NCBI GenBank assembly: GCA_937902665.1
Contig: CALELM010000034.1
Span: forward strand, 1 to 54,499
DNA length: 54,499 bases
Direction: 5' to 3'
DNA from: an uncultured Selenomonadaceae bacterium
GTDB taxonomy: Bacteria > Bacillota > Negativicutes > Selenomonadales > Selenomonadaceae
In this document: positions 25,167 to 34,350 of the stretch, piece by piece
Numbering within the stretch: position 1 is the first letter of the stretch
Layout: every line of letters begins with the position of its first letter
Program-made: the position numbers and the translations under genes
The notes under the pieces: generated by a model
The model's database searches: none
Told to the model about the DNA's origin: nothing
Seen by the model: only the letters and a program-made list of their open reading frames with translations

Positions 25167-26960
25167 TCACTGCTTCTTTTTTGCCACAGCAGTACGAATC
25201 GAAAGCTCGCGAAGCTGCTTTTCATCTACCGGAGAAGGTGCATCCGACATAACATCGCGCGCACTCTGGTTCTTGGGGAATGCGATGACATCGCGAATAG
25301 AAGAACATTTTGCCATAATCATAACGAGACGATCCAATCCAAAAGCCAGTCCCCCATGTGGCGGTGTTCCATATTGGAAGGCATCCAGCATAAAGCCAAA
25401 CTTTTCATGCGCTTGCTCCTGCGTGAGTCCAAGAGACTCAAATACCTTTTCTTGAAGCTCTGCATTATAAATACGAAGACTTCCGCCACCAATTTCCACA
25501 CCATTCAGGACCATGTCATAGGCATTGGCCTTGACTCTGCCCGGATCCGTGAGAAGATACGGGATATCCTCATCACGCGGAGCAGTAAACGGATGATGCA
25601 TTGCTTTCCAGCGCTTTTCTTCTTCGCTATACTCGTACATTGGGAAATCGACAATCCACAAAAAACGAAGACTGTCTGGATTAATAAGACCACGGCGACG
25701 CCCCATTTCCAATCGAAGCTGTCCAAGTGCATTGGCAACGACCAAACGCTTGTCAGCAACTACCAGCAAAAGGTCGCCTGTCTTTGCACCTGTTGCCTCT
25801 GCGATTTTCTGGAAGGTCTCATCGCTGTAGAATTTCTTAAATGGACTCTTCACACCTTCCTCACAATACTGAATCCATGCAAGTCCCTTTGCGCCATAGG
25901 TTTGAACGTACTGGACAAGACCATCTAACTCCCTGCGAGGGATATCAGCATATCCATCTACCTTTATACACTTAACCTGTCCGCCATTTTCGAGGACTGC
26001 ATTAAATACCTTGAAATCTGAACCCTGAACATAGCTGGAAATATCCATCAGCTGCATGTCAAAGCGAAGATCAGGCTTATCAGAACCATAACGATCCATC
26101 GCATCATCCCATGTCATGCGCTGAAATGGTACTGGAATATCCGCACCAATGGATTGTTCAAAGAGTTCCTTGATCATGCCTTCCATCATAGTCAAAATGG
26201 ATTCCTGATCCATGAAAGACATTTCTATATCAAGCTGCGTAAATTCTGGCTGACGATCCGCACGCAGGTCTTCGTCACGGAAGCAACGAACAATCTGGAA
26301 ATATTTTTCAAATCCAGCAACCTGCAAAATCTGCTTGAAAATCTGCGGAGATTGAGGAAGTGCATAAAATTCCCCTGCATTCAAGCGGCTCGGCACGAGA
26401 AAATCGCGAGCCCCCTCCGGCGTACTCTTGCAGAGCATTGGTGTTTCAATTTCCAAAAAGCCATTGCGATCAAAATAATCACGCATGATCTTTGCTACAC
26501 GGTGACGCAGAATGATATTCTTCTGCATTTCAGGCCTGCGAAGATCAAGATAGCGGTAACGCAAACGAACCATCTCATCCACGTCAATACCATCCTGAAT
26601 GTAAAACGGCGTTGTCTTTGCCTTATTCAAAATACGAAGCTCTTGGCAAACGACCTCAACTTCTCCTGTTGCAATGTTTTTGTTGATCGTTTCCTCATCA
26701 CGAGCACGAACCTCGCCGCAAATAGCAATACAAAATTCTGTACGAAGAGATTCCGCCTTCTGAAACGTTCCCTCATTCATAGAGGCTTCATCAAAAACGA
26801 CCTGCGCAAAACCAGACCTATCACGCATATCAACAAAAATCAAGCCACCATGATCGCGACGACGGGACACCCATCCGCAAAGCACGACTTTCTCTCCGAC
26901 ATTTTCCTTACGAAGCTCACCGCAATGATGATCCCTCTTCATACCTTGCAATGTTTCCAT
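25167..26960 (-). CDS. aspS: Aspartyl-tRNA synthetase, probably non-discriminating
   Basis: 597 residues, bacterial type with the GAD insertion. Visible are the OB-fold anticodon domain (1-110), motif 2 FRDEDLRADRQPEFTQLD, and motif 3 GLDRLVMI near the C-terminus. The anticodon domain reads SRRRDHGGL: the residue equivalent to His31 of Pseudomonas AspRS is His (residue 37 here), a mark of enzymes that also charge tRNA-Asn, where E. coli has Leu. This would require GatCAB for Asn-tRNA. The ATG at 26960 overlaps the hisS stop (TAATG), with GAGGTG in the end of hisS as ribosome site. Confidence 0.96.
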   Translation of the reverse strand: METLQGMKRDHHCGELRKENVGEKVVLCGWVSRRRDHGGLIFVDMRDRSGFAQVVFDEASMNEGTFQKAESLRTEFCIAICGEVRARDEETINKNIATGEVEVVCQELRILNKAKTTPFYIQDGIDVDEMVRLRYRYLDLRRPEMQKNIILRHRVAKIMRDYFDRNGFLEIETPMLCKSTPEGARDFLVPSRLNAGEFYALPQSPQIFKQILQVAGFEKYFQIVRCFRDEDLRADRQPEFTQLDIEMSFMDQESILTMMEGMIKELFEQSIGADIPVPFQRMTWDDAMDRYGSDKPDLRFDMQLMDISSYVQGSDFKVFNAVLENGGQVKCIKVDGYADIPRRELDGLVQYVQTYGAKGLAWIQYCEEGVKSPFKKFYSDETFQKIAEATGAKTGDLLLVVADKRLVVANALGQLRLEMGRRRGLINPDSLRFLWIVDFPMYEYSEEEKRWKAMHHPFTAPRDEDIPYLLTDPGRVKANAYDMVLNGVEIGGGSLRIYNAELQEKVFESLGLTQEQAHEKFGFMLDAFQYGTPPHGGLAFGLDRLVMIMAKCSSIRDVIAFPKNQSARDVMSDAPSPVDEKQLRELSIRTAVAKKKQ

Positions 26961-28225
26961 TAACCCTTCACCTCAGCAATTATTTTTTTCACAATTTCCT
27001 CTATGGCAACCTTCTGCTGTTCACTCTTTTCCATATCCCTCAGCATAACAACAGATTCCCTTACCTCATCCTCACCAAGAATTAAAGCAAAACGAGCCCC
27101 AGCCTTGTTAGCCTGCTTCATCTGCGCCTTCATGCTGCGCCCTGCATAATCCATTTCTGCATGCAAGCCTGCATCACGAAGCTTCTGCAAAAGCTGAAAT
27201 GCCGGTATCTTGGCAAAATCTCCTAAAGCTACCACAAAAGCATCTGCCTTAGTTTCTTTTGGCGGAAAAAGCTTCTGCTGCTCCATGACAAGCAGGACTC
27301 TTTCCAAACCAGCCGCAAACCCCACAGCTGGAGTCGGCTTTCCTCCTATCTGTTCAACCAGACCATCATAACGCCCGCCGCCGGCAACTGCACTCTGCGC
27401 ACCAAGCAGATCATACTTGATCTCAAAGGCAGTCTTTGTATAGTAATCCAACCCACGGACAAGCCTCGGATCAAGCTCAAACTCGACACCAGCCTCAGTC
27501 AAATATCTTTGAACCTGCTCAAAATGTTCCTGACATTCATCACACAGGCAGTCCGTAATCTTAGGTGCATTTTCTATAAAATCCTTCCCCGCATCTGCCT
27601 TGCAATCCAAAATACGGAGAGGACTGCGTTCAAAACGATCCCTGCAATCACCGCAAAGCGAATCCAGCTTATCCCTGAAATGATCCTGCAATGCCTTTCT
27701 ATAAACAGGACGGCATTTAGGACACCCCACCGAATTCAAGCTCAATTTCAGATCCGCAAGCCCCAAGGACTTCAAAAAGTTCACAGCAAGCAAAATAACC
27801 TCGGCATCTGCTGACGGATTCTCTTCACCGATAGCTTCCACACCCATCTGGTGAAACTCCCTCATTCTGCCCGCCTGAGGACGATCATAGCGGAACATGG
27901 AGCCAACGTAAAAAAGCTTTGTAAAGGAATTTTCTGCATACAGCTTATTTTGCAAATAAGAACGCACGACCGATGCCGTTCCTTCTGGGCGAAGAGTTAT
28001 ACTGCGGTCGCCACGGTCAAGAAAGGTATACATTTCCTTGTCCACAACATCCGTTCCCTCACCAATTCCACGATGAAACAGCTCTGTATGCTCAAAAATC
28101 GGTGTACGAATTTCCTTAAATCCATACTTTTTACAAATATCCCGTATTTTTTCTTCCACAAAAAGCCACGCATCAACATGAGCCGGCAAAATGTCCTTTG
28201 TGCCGCGCGGTGCATTCGTCAACAT
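26960..28225 (-). CDS. hisS: Histidyl-tRNA synthetase
   Basis: 421 residues. Class II motif 2 is FRYDRPQAGRMREFHQ; the histidine-specific blocks LVRGLDYYTKTAFE and AGGGRYDGL are intact, and the C-terminal anticodon domain begins about 325. It charges tRNA-His. AGGAGG precedes the ATG, 13 bases after hemZ. hisS-aspS pairing is common in Firmicutes; here it is placed under the fur-hemZ promoter and no T-box leader is present. Confidence 0.97.
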   Translation of the reverse strand: MLTNAPRGTKDILPAHVDAWLFVEEKIRDICKKYGFKEIRTPIFEHTELFHRGIGEGTDVVDKEMYTFLDRGDRSITLRPEGTASVVRSYLQNKLYAENSFTKLFYVGSMFRYDRPQAGRMREFHQMGVEAIGEENPSADAEVILLAVNFLKSLGLADLKLSLNSVGCPKCRPVYRKALQDHFRDKLDSLCGDCRDRFERSPLRILDCKADAGKDFIENAPKITDCLCDECQEHFEQVQRYLTEAGVEFELDPRLVRGLDYYTKTAFEIKYDLLGAQSAVAGGGRYDGLVEQIGGKPTPAVGFAAGLERVLLVMEQQKLFPPKETKADAFVVALGDFAKIPAFQLLQKLRDAGLHAEMDYAGRSMKAQMKQANKAGARFALILGEDEVRESVVMLRDMEKSEQQKVAIEEIVKKIIAEVKG

Positions 28226-28237
28226 GTAACCTTCCTC

Positions 28238-29725
28238 CTATTCTCCATAAGCTTCTTCCAAAAGCTTGTTTCGCTTGTCAATATAAGTATCAATATCACG
28301 CAAATAGGTAACGAGATCCTTTGCATTGAACGAAGATTTCATTCTCTTCGCCTTGAAATCAACGACCTTTGTCGTTGCAGCACCGCCAACCCCAAGAATT
28401 GTCTGATGCTCTTCCATAATTTGGATATTGTACATGCCTTCTGATCCCTCACGGCAATAACCAACATTCTCCAACTGCCCGCTCATATATCCTTGCCGAT
28501 AAAGGTAATATGGACGCATCCCAAGCTTTGTCACATACTTATTTGCCACCTCAGACATGAGCCGCGTTTCTTCATCGCTAGGAAGATTCACTGCTTCGTT
28601 CTCATCAAGCTTCAATTTGAGCCGTGAACCACGCTTGAGTGCTAATGCATGCAAAGTAATATCATCTGGTGCAAGCAAAGAGAGCTTTTGCATAGTATCT
28701 TCCACATCCTCTGCGGTTTCCCCTGGAAGTCCCAAAATCAGATCCATATTGATATGGAGGATTCCCGCAGTACGCAATGCGTGAAACATTTCCACGATAT
28801 CCTCCGGCGTATGCCGCCGCCCAATCAAGCGGAGGGTTCGTTCCTGCATTGTCTGCGGATTGACACTCACGCGCGTCACATGAAACTTCTTCATGCAAGC
28901 AATCTTTGCCGGTGTCATGCTGTCCGGTCTTCCTGCCTCCACCGTAAACTCAACAAGTCCAGACCCATAAAAAGCATTATATACCAAATCCATCATTTCA
29001 GCAAAAAAAAAGTCAGGAAGGCTCGTTGGAGTCCCCCCACCAACATAAATACTCTGTACCTGAAAACCAAAACGCTGGACAGCAGCTTTCGCCGCAACGA
29101 TATCTTTTTTCAGCACATCCATGAATTCTCGGATTTTCTCCTCCGAAGGAATGACATTAGACGGAAAGGAACAATACAAGCAGCGAGTCACGCAAAACGG
29201 TATCCCAACATAAATACTGACAGTTTTCTCATCAGAAGTTTCCAAAAAAGGAATCTGGCGAAATGCCATTGGCGTAATAAGAGAAGCCTTCTCCACACTG
29301 CACTCATAATCCATTTGCAGACGAGAAATAATTTTTTCCTGTGACAGCCCTTCCCGAATCCACCGATGAACGATCTTCGTTGGACGCACACCATGAAGAA
29401 TTCCCCAAGGAGCAGGAGGAAAATGAAACCTTTTCCGAAAAATACGGTACAAATTCAACTTAATAATTCGATGAACTGCCGCACTGTCACGTTCATCTTC
29501 CCTGCCATCATCGACAAGAGAAAGCCTCTCCTGATCATCCAAAACAACTGTCGTAGCAACACGCACGGGCTGGAAAGAAATCTGCTCGTTTCTGATATCC
29601 AAGGAATCAATATCTGCATCAATAGCCATCTCATCTACTTCCATGCGAAACAATGCAAATATTTCCTTTACGATTTTCACTATTACTTGATGGTCACTAT
29701 TCAACGAAACCCTACGAATTTTCAC
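28238..29725 (-). CDS. hemZ: Coproporphyrinogen dehydrogenase-like radical SAM protein HemZ
   Basis: 495 residues. An N-terminal extension of about 150 residues precedes the radical-SAM core with C-x3-C-x2-C (CVTRCLYCSF) and the HemN/HemW-like blocks YVGGGTPTSL, TVEAGRPD and RVSVNPQTMQ. HemZ is the Firmicute branch; the oxygen-independent coproporphyrinogen activity is inferred from homology and the relatives include HemW haem chaperones, so the reaction is not certain. The start is GTG, 14 bases inside the end of fur, with only weak ribosome-site similarity, suggesting translation depends on fur. Confidence 0.88.
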   Translation of the reverse strand: MKIRRVSLNSDHQVIVKIVKEIFALFRMEVDEMAIDADIDSLDIRNEQISFQPVRVATTVVLDDQERLSLVDDGREDERDSAAVHRIIKLNLYRIFRKRFHFPPAPWGILHGVRPTKIVHRWIREGLSQEKIISRLQMDYECSVEKASLITPMAFRQIPFLETSDEKTVSIYVGIPFCVTRCLYCSFPSNVIPSEEKIREFMDVLKKDIVAAKAAVQRFGFQVQSIYVGGGTPTSLPDFFFAEMMDLVYNAFYGSGLVEFTVEAGRPDSMTPAKIACMKKFHVTRVSVNPQTMQERTLRLIGRRHTPEDIVEMFHALRTAGILHINMDLILGLPGETAEDVEDTMQKLSLLAPDDITLHALALKRGSRLKLKLDENEAVNLPSDEETRLMSEVANKYVTKLGMRPYYLYRQGYMSGQLENVGYCREGSEGMYNIQIMEEHQTILGVGGAATTKVVDFKAKRMKSSFNAKDLVTYLRDIDTYIDKRNKLLEEAYGE

Positions 29726-30173
29726 TCTTTTTCTGGCACTCCTTACAATAGCCCAAAAATTTCACCTGATGATCTATCGTCTTGAAACCACACTTGCTGG
29801 CAATATTTTTCTCCAAATGATCCAAGAGATCATCTTCAAATTCCGTAACTTTTCCACATGTTACACAAATAAGGTGATGATGATGATGAACATCTGGATC
29901 CAACGCATTCACCTCATACCGATTGCATCCATCACCAAATTCCATTTTCTGCAAAATACTTAACTCACTGAGCAATTCCAAACTACGATACACTGTAGCT
30001 AAGCCAATTTCTATCTGCTTATCCCGAAGAAGCCCATGCACATCCTCTGCACTTAAATGTTCGCCCGGATGATCTAAAAAAATCTGAAGCACAATCTGTC
30101 TCTGAGGAGTCATCTTATGCTGACGTTCCTGGAGCTTCCTTCTTAAATCTTCCATTGTAAACGTCTTGGACAT
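29712..30173 (-). CDS. Fur-family metal-responsive repressor
   Basis: 153 residues. A winged-helix domain (1-85, including RMTPQRQ-like KMTPQRQIVLQIF and LATVYRSLELL) precedes a dimerisation domain with a run of five histidines (DVHHHHHLIC) and two CxxC pairs (CVTC and CKEC) that hold structural zinc. Family members sense iron (Fur), zinc (Zur) or peroxide (PerR); residues visible do not separate these safely, although linkage to hemZ favours iron or peroxide. GGGAG precedes the ATG. First gene behind the promoter at 30236-30265. Confidence 0.9.
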   Translation of the reverse strand: MSKTFTMEDLRRKLQERQHKMTPQRQIVLQIFLDHPGEHLSAEDVHGLLRDKQIEIGLATVYRSLELLSELSILQKMEFGDGCNRYEVNALDPDVHHHHHLICVTCGKVTEFEDDLLDHLEKNIASKCGFKTIDHQVKFLGYCKECQKKSENS

Positions 30174-30235
30174 GATAGTTTTCTCCCTTGCCCATAAAAA
30201 TCAACAAACACATTCATGGAACTAAAGTCAAAAAC

Positions 30236-30265
30236 ATTATAACGCAATCATTCGATAAAAAGCAA
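30236..30265 (-). promoter_or_regulatory. Promoter for fur-hemZ-hisS-aspS
   Basis: Minus strand: -35 TTGCTT (30260-30265), 18-base spacer, -10 TATAAT (30236-30241) in ATTGCGTTATAATGT. An imperfect inverted repeat (AAAA-x-GC, three bases, GC-x-TTTT) covers the -35. The rest of the 30174-30407 gap holds no gene. Confidence 0.7.
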
Positions 30266-30354
30266 TGCATTTTCTTTTCAGAAATCAAGCGGTCTGACAG
30301 GCTTCCCCCCTATCCTGCATCTTAAAGCACATCCCCTTTAACTGCCATCAAAAA

Positions 30355-30388
30355 AGGAGAACCCCTCCTATCATCGAAGAATTCTCCT
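30355..30388 (-). terminator. Terminator after the aminotransferase
   Basis: AGGAGAA pairs with TTCTCCT across a 20-base loop; TTTTTTGATG follows on the minus strand. It begins 20 bases after the aminotransferase stop. Confidence 0.65.
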
Positions 30389-30407
30389 AATGTTATCCTA
30401 GATATGA

Positions 30408-31655
30408 TTATTTTCCTTCCACTGCGTTCAATGCCTTATGTACCTTTTCTGCAATTCCGCCCATTTTCTTCGAGGACACAGAACAAGCTGCAATGCGGAC
30501 ACCCAGCTTCAACGGAACCGCAAAGATCAAGTCATCATGCAGCTTCTCGCAAACAGCAGCAGGATCGTTTGCAGGAACCGAAAGGAAAAAACCTCCCTTG
30601 TACGGCAGAGCATTCAGTCCGCACTTTCTTGCCTCTGCCATAAAGATTTCTCCACGTGCTTGGATCATCTTATAAAAATCATCACGTTCCTTCTCAAATT
30701 GTGCCAAAGCAGCCTTGTCCTGCTGAATATGTGTAAGAAGCGTCATCGCTCCACGATTGATATTAGACCAAGTTGCACGGCTTGTGTACTTGTTGATCTC
30801 AGCAAATTCTGTAATCACTTCCTTGCTGGAAGAAACACCAACAATGGCACCGGTACGCTGACCATAGAACGTATATCCCTTTGACATACTAAACGAGAAC
30901 ATAGTCAAAATATTGTCAGGCAAATTGCCGAACTTCTTCATGAACTTGCGCGTTTCCTGCTTTTCGCCTGCATAGTCAATATATGCAATATCAACCAAAA
31001 GGCTCATTTTCTTGCCTTTTGCCGCATAAGCCTTGAAAATATCAAGAACATGATCCCAATCCTCGTCTGTCAAACTGAATCCAGTAGGATTATGGGCAGG
31101 TGTATTGATAATTGTCAGCAAAGACTCCTGAGAACGCATCAGTTCATCAACTTTAGCCTTAAAATCTGCAATATTGAAATTCTGCTTTTCATCAAACAGT
31201 TTATAATTGACAAGACCGCAGCCTTCCTCCTGGCAAATAACATTATAGGTACCCCAGAACCAATCAGAGGTCAAAACCTTGTCGCCTTTCTCAGCATAAT
31301 TTGCAACCGCATGATGAATGGCACCTGTTCCGCCAGCCGTCGCAATCGCAGCAGTATAACCTTCTGGCTTCTGCTCGGCAAAAGTAAGATCAATTACGGC
31401 ATTCAAATAATCCGGAAGACCTGCAATAGGAGCATAAGCGATCAGATCCTCCATTGGCAACGAACGATAAACCCGCTCCATCGTTGGAAGACACGCCAAT
31501 TTACCTTCTTCATCCATCATAACACCCATAGTTGCGTTCGTAACCTTATCAGCACCAAATTTTGCTGCTGCCTCACGACATGCGGAAGCCGCACCAAAAA
31601 TAGCATCCTTCAATCGCTTGCTCGCTGCATGGGATGCTGCCATACTTGTTGTCAT
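30408..31655 (-). CDS. Class I/II PLP-dependent aminotransferase (aspartate/aromatic type)
   Basis: 415 residues of the fold-type I aminotransferase family. The cofactor site is seen as NTPAHNPTG, the pyridine-binding Asp in LLVDIAYIDY, and the Schiff-base Lys in SFSMSKGYTFYGQRTG; the substrate-carboxylate Arg is in VRIAACSVS near the C-terminus. The SKGYTFYGQR block is closest to AspC/TyrB-type enzymes rather than to the AspB branch. It probably exchanges amino groups between aspartate or aromatic amino acids and 2-oxoglutarate. Monocistronic, with an extended -10 (TGTTATAAT, 31722-31727) and a terminator at 30355. Confidence 0.88.
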   Translation of the reverse strand: MTTSMAASHAASKRLKDAIFGAASACREAAAKFGADKVTNATMGVMMDEEGKLACLPTMERVYRSLPMEDLIAYAPIAGLPDYLNAVIDLTFAEQKPEGYTAAIATAGGTGAIHHAVANYAEKGDKVLTSDWFWGTYNVICQEEGCGLVNYKLFDEKQNFNIADFKAKVDELMRSQESLLTIINTPAHNPTGFSLTDEDWDHVLDIFKAYAAKGKKMSLLVDIAYIDYAGEKQETRKFMKKFGNLPDNILTMFSFSMSKGYTFYGQRTGAIVGVSSSKEVITEFAEINKYTSRATWSNINRGAMTLLTHIQQDKAALAQFEKERDDFYKMIQARGEIFMAEARKCGLNALPYKGGFFLSVPANDPAAVCEKLHDDLIFAVPLKLGVRIAACSVSSKKMGGIAEKVHKALNAVEGK

Positions 31656-31721
31656 AAAATGATACCCCTTTCACCGTCCATCGACGTAATATAATGCACA
31701 ACACTTACATTTTCCTATAGC

Positions 31722-31727
31722 ATTATA
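31722..31727 (-). promoter_or_regulatory. Extended -10 for the aminotransferase gene
   Basis: Minus strand TGTTATAAT. No good -35 is seen 16-18 bases upstream, where a run of Ts lies; an extended -10 promoter is inferred. Confidence 0.45.
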
Positions 31728-31794
31728 ACAGGTTTAGAAAAAAAAAATAGGGATTCTATCTTTGTATACAGTATTTTTTCTTTGCAAAAGAAAA

Positions 31795-31833
31795 ATGGGA
31801 ATATCAAAGACTTAACTGTTTTGATACTCCCAT
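31795..31833 (-). terminator. Terminator after lysC
   Basis: A 14-bp stem (ATGGGAGTATCAAA on the minus strand with its partner, one G-U pair) and an 11-base loop, followed by TTTTCTTTTGC. It begins 19 bases after the lysC stop. Confidence 0.8.
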
Positions 31834-31851
31834 CATTTAACTGGATCTTAA

Positions 31852-33081
31852 TTATGCCAACGGAAAGAATTCATTATGAATCGCATTGACAGCCTCTGTC
31901 AGCTGTGATGCAGGTACCAAGCAGGAAATACTGATTTCCGAAGTGCTGATAATGTCAATGTTCACATTTGCCTTGGAAAGTGCCCCAAACATTCTAGCAG
32001 CAATACCAGGATTTCCAAGCATCCCAGCACCTACGATAGAAACCTTTGCAACGTCCTCTTCCACCAAAACATCAACTGCATTGAGCTTCTTGCTGACCTC
32101 GTCAACTACCTGCTTTGCCTGCTCCAGATCATCGGTTGCAACAGTAAACACCATATCGGTAACATTTTTTTCGATATTGCGTGTACTCTGGACGATCATA
32201 TCAACATCTACATGTGCTTTTGCGAGTGCGGAAAAAATCTCATAAGCAATACCAGGAACATTAGATACGCCGCGAACTGCAATCTTTGCTACTTTTTCAT
32301 CATGAGCAACGCCACGAATTACAAAACTTTTCTCTTCCATTGTGTATTCCTCCCTAATAACAGTACCTGGATTCGTAGTAAAGGTTGAGCGAACATGAAT
32401 AGGAATATTGAAATACTGCCCCATTTCCACAGAACGCGGCTGCATAACACCAGCACCCAAACGAGCCATTTCCAGCATTTCGCTGTAAGTGATCTCCTTC
32501 ATCTTGCGTGCGCCTTTGCAGATTCTCGGATCAGCAGAAAATACACCTTCCACGTCCGTATAAATTTCACAGCTATCTGCTTTCAATGCACCAGCCAATG
32601 CCACTGCCGAAGTATCGGAGCCGCCTCGCCCAAGCGTAACCGGATCTCCATACTGGTCTTCTCCCTGAAAACCAGCCACGACAACAATATTCCCCTTGTC
32701 CAATTCTTCCTTTACTCGTTCTGGCTGAATATCCACAATACGACCCTTAGTATGAACAGAATCCGTCTTCATGCCAACCATCGGTCCCGTCAAAGACACT
32801 GCAGATTGCCCCAATGTTTTGAAAGCCATCGTCAGCAACGCAATAGACACCTGTTCTCCCGTTGTCAAAAGCATATCCATTTCTCTTGCAAAACGATAAG
32901 GATTTTCATCAATGCCTTGAGCCAATGCAATCAAATCGTCCGTCGTATCACCCATTGCAGAAACTACCATAACTATTTGGTCGTCTGGTTTCTTTTCTCC
33001 AAGAATCCTCTTTGCAATCGCCATGATTTTTTCTGTAGTAGCAACAGAACTGCCACCGAATTTCTTAACAATAAGTGCCAT
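31852..33081 (-). CDS. lysC: Aspartokinase
   Basis: 409 residues. The start MALIVKKFGGSSV is the kinase signature (KFGGSS); GFQGEDQYGDPVTLGRGGSDTSA carries the substrate site, split by family-typical loops. Two ACT domains occupy about 260-405 and would bind lysine or threonine for feedback control. It phosphorylates aspartate for the lysine, methionine and threonine pathways; thrC is also in the window. The frame opens at 33105, but GGGGGAG stands before the ATG at 33081. The leader between promoter and start is only about 80 bases, too short for a lysine riboswitch. Confidence 0.96.
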   Translation of the reverse strand: MALIVKKFGGSSVATTEKIMAIAKRILGEKKPDDQIVMVVSAMGDTTDDLIALAQGIDENPYRFAREMDMLLTTGEQVSIALLTMAFKTLGQSAVSLTGPMVGMKTDSVHTKGRIVDIQPERVKEELDKGNIVVVAGFQGEDQYGDPVTLGRGGSDTSAVALAGALKADSCEIYTDVEGVFSADPRICKGARKMKEITYSEMLEMARLGAGVMQPRSVEMGQYFNIPIHVRSTFTTNPGTVIREEYTMEEKSFVIRGVAHDEKVAKIAVRGVSNVPGIAYEIFSALAKAHVDVDMIVQSTRNIEKNVTDMVFTVATDDLEQAKQVVDEVSKKLNAVDVLVEEDVAKVSIVGAGMLGNPGIAARMFGALSKANVNIDIISTSEISISCLVPASQLTEAVNAIHNEFFPLA

Positions 33082-33169
33082 GATTCTCCCCCTAATGCAA
33101 GGCAAGTCCCTGCAAACTATTTGTTTCCGCGTTCTATAAATATAAGACCAAAATTTTAAACCGACTAAT

Positions 33170-33198
33170 ATTATACAAAACTTTTTATCAATCGTCCA
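33170..33198 (-). promoter_or_regulatory. Probable promoter for lysC
   Basis: Minus strand: -10 TATAAT (33170-33175), 17-base spacer, weak -35 TGGACG (33193-33198). The -35 departs from both TTGACA and the TTGC form seen elsewhere in the window. Confidence 0.4.
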
Positions 33199-33358
33199 TA
33201 CAAACTAGTACTTAAAATTTCACTTCATTTCGTTCATGAATTTTGTAATAGAAGAAACATTGCCTTTACTTCGGCAAAGCATGAAAACACATCGACTTTC
33301 TCCGTATAATATGCTACCTTTAGAATAAAATTTATCTTACCGAAAGTAGGAGAAAAAA

Positions 33359-34270
33359 ATGACAGAAATTTTAATTCCCGACGAGGTTTCGCCGCAGCCC
33401 GTCAAAAACTTTTTGAAATCGCAAGGATTCTCCGCAAATTACTGGAAAAAAGCAAAATTCTCCGGAACCTTTCGCTGTAATGGTGAATTGATTTCTCATC
33501 CAGCAAGATTAACAATCAAAGGCGGAGACCTGATTTCATGGAAATTATCCGAGCATACAGACATCATTCCCGAAGATATCCCTATTTCCATCTCCTATGA
33601 GGATGATTTCCTCTTGTCCGTTGATAAACCAGCAGGTCAGTTGGTTCATCCGACTGGTCATGAAGTAACTGGCACACTTGCCAATGCAGTTCTCGGATAT
33701 TATCGAAGAAAAGGTTTTTCTCATGCCTACCACCCCATTCATCGTCTCGACCGCAATACCACCGGATTGCTGTTAATCGCAAAACACGCATACATACACC
33801 ACCAGCTCTCCCCAAAAGGAAAGAAACTATTCCATCGTGAATACATTGCACTGGTATCTGGCATAATGGAAGAAAAAAAAGGAACCATCGACAGCCCTAT
33901 CGCAAGAGACATGACCAGTATAATCAAGCGAAAATCCTCTGCGGAAGGCAGTCCTGCCATAACACATTTCAAAGTAATTGCCGAATTCAACAATATGTCG
34001 CTTCTCTGGATAAGGCTGGAAACCGGACGGACACATCAAATACGTGTGCATTTATCCTCAATCGGTCATCCCCTGATCGGCGATGACCTGTATGGCGGCA
34101 ATCATGAATTGCTTTCCAGACAGGCATTGCACGCCGCACACATTTCTTTTGTGCATCCGATAACGAAAAAAGCGGTAAATATCTTTTCCTCCGTTCCAAA
34201 AGATATCGCTTTCTTGCTTCCAAAGAATTTACAAGAAACTTTATTCTGTGAAATTTCTAAAAATATTTAA
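33359..34270 (+). CDS. RluD/RluA-family 23S rRNA or tRNA pseudouridine synthase
   Basis: 303 residues. A degenerate S4-type N-terminus (10-65) precedes the catalytic domain: HRLDRNTTGLLL with catalytic Asp131, RLETGRTHQIRVHL, and HPLIGDDLYGG. The enzyme isomerises uridine in RNA; the exact target within the RluA/C/D group cannot be assigned. AGTAGGAG precedes the ATG. It is divergent from lysC and ends 80 bases before fba. A TATAAT at 33320-33325 gives a plausible -10 with a poor -35. Confidence 0.92.
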   Translation: MTEILIPDEVSPQPVKNFLKSQGFSANYWKKAKFSGTFRCNGELISHPARLTIKGGDLISWKLSEHTDIIPEDIPISISYEDDFLLSVDKPAGQLVHPTGHEVTGTLANAVLGYYRRKGFSHAYHPIHRLDRNTTGLLLIAKHAYIHHQLSPKGKKLFHREYIALVSGIMEEKKGTIDSPIARDMTSIIKRKSSAEGSPAITHFKVIAEFNNMSLLWIRLETGRTHQIRVHLSSIGHPLIGDDLYGGNHELLSRQALHAAHISFVHPITKKAVNIFSSVPKDIAFLLPKNLQETLFCEISKNI

Positions 34271-34297
34271 GGAACCCTACACCTCTCCCCATTTATA

Positions 34298-34306
34298 TGT
34301 TATAAT
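34298..34306 (+). promoter_or_regulatory. Extended -10 for fba
   Basis: TGTTATAAT directly upstream of fba, about 45 bases before the start codon. No good -35 is seen, which fits an extended -10 promoter. Confidence 0.5.
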
Positions 34307-34350
34307 AGTGACAGTTCATTAAGGACAATTTATCTAGGGGGTAATGAAAA

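Noticed and set aside
28226..28237. T-box before hisS-aspS
   Set aside because: hisS begins 13 bases after hemZ, so there is no space for a leader.
33082..33175. Lysine riboswitch before lysC
   Set aside because: Leader from the likely promoter is about 80 bases, too short, and no L-box elements were seen.
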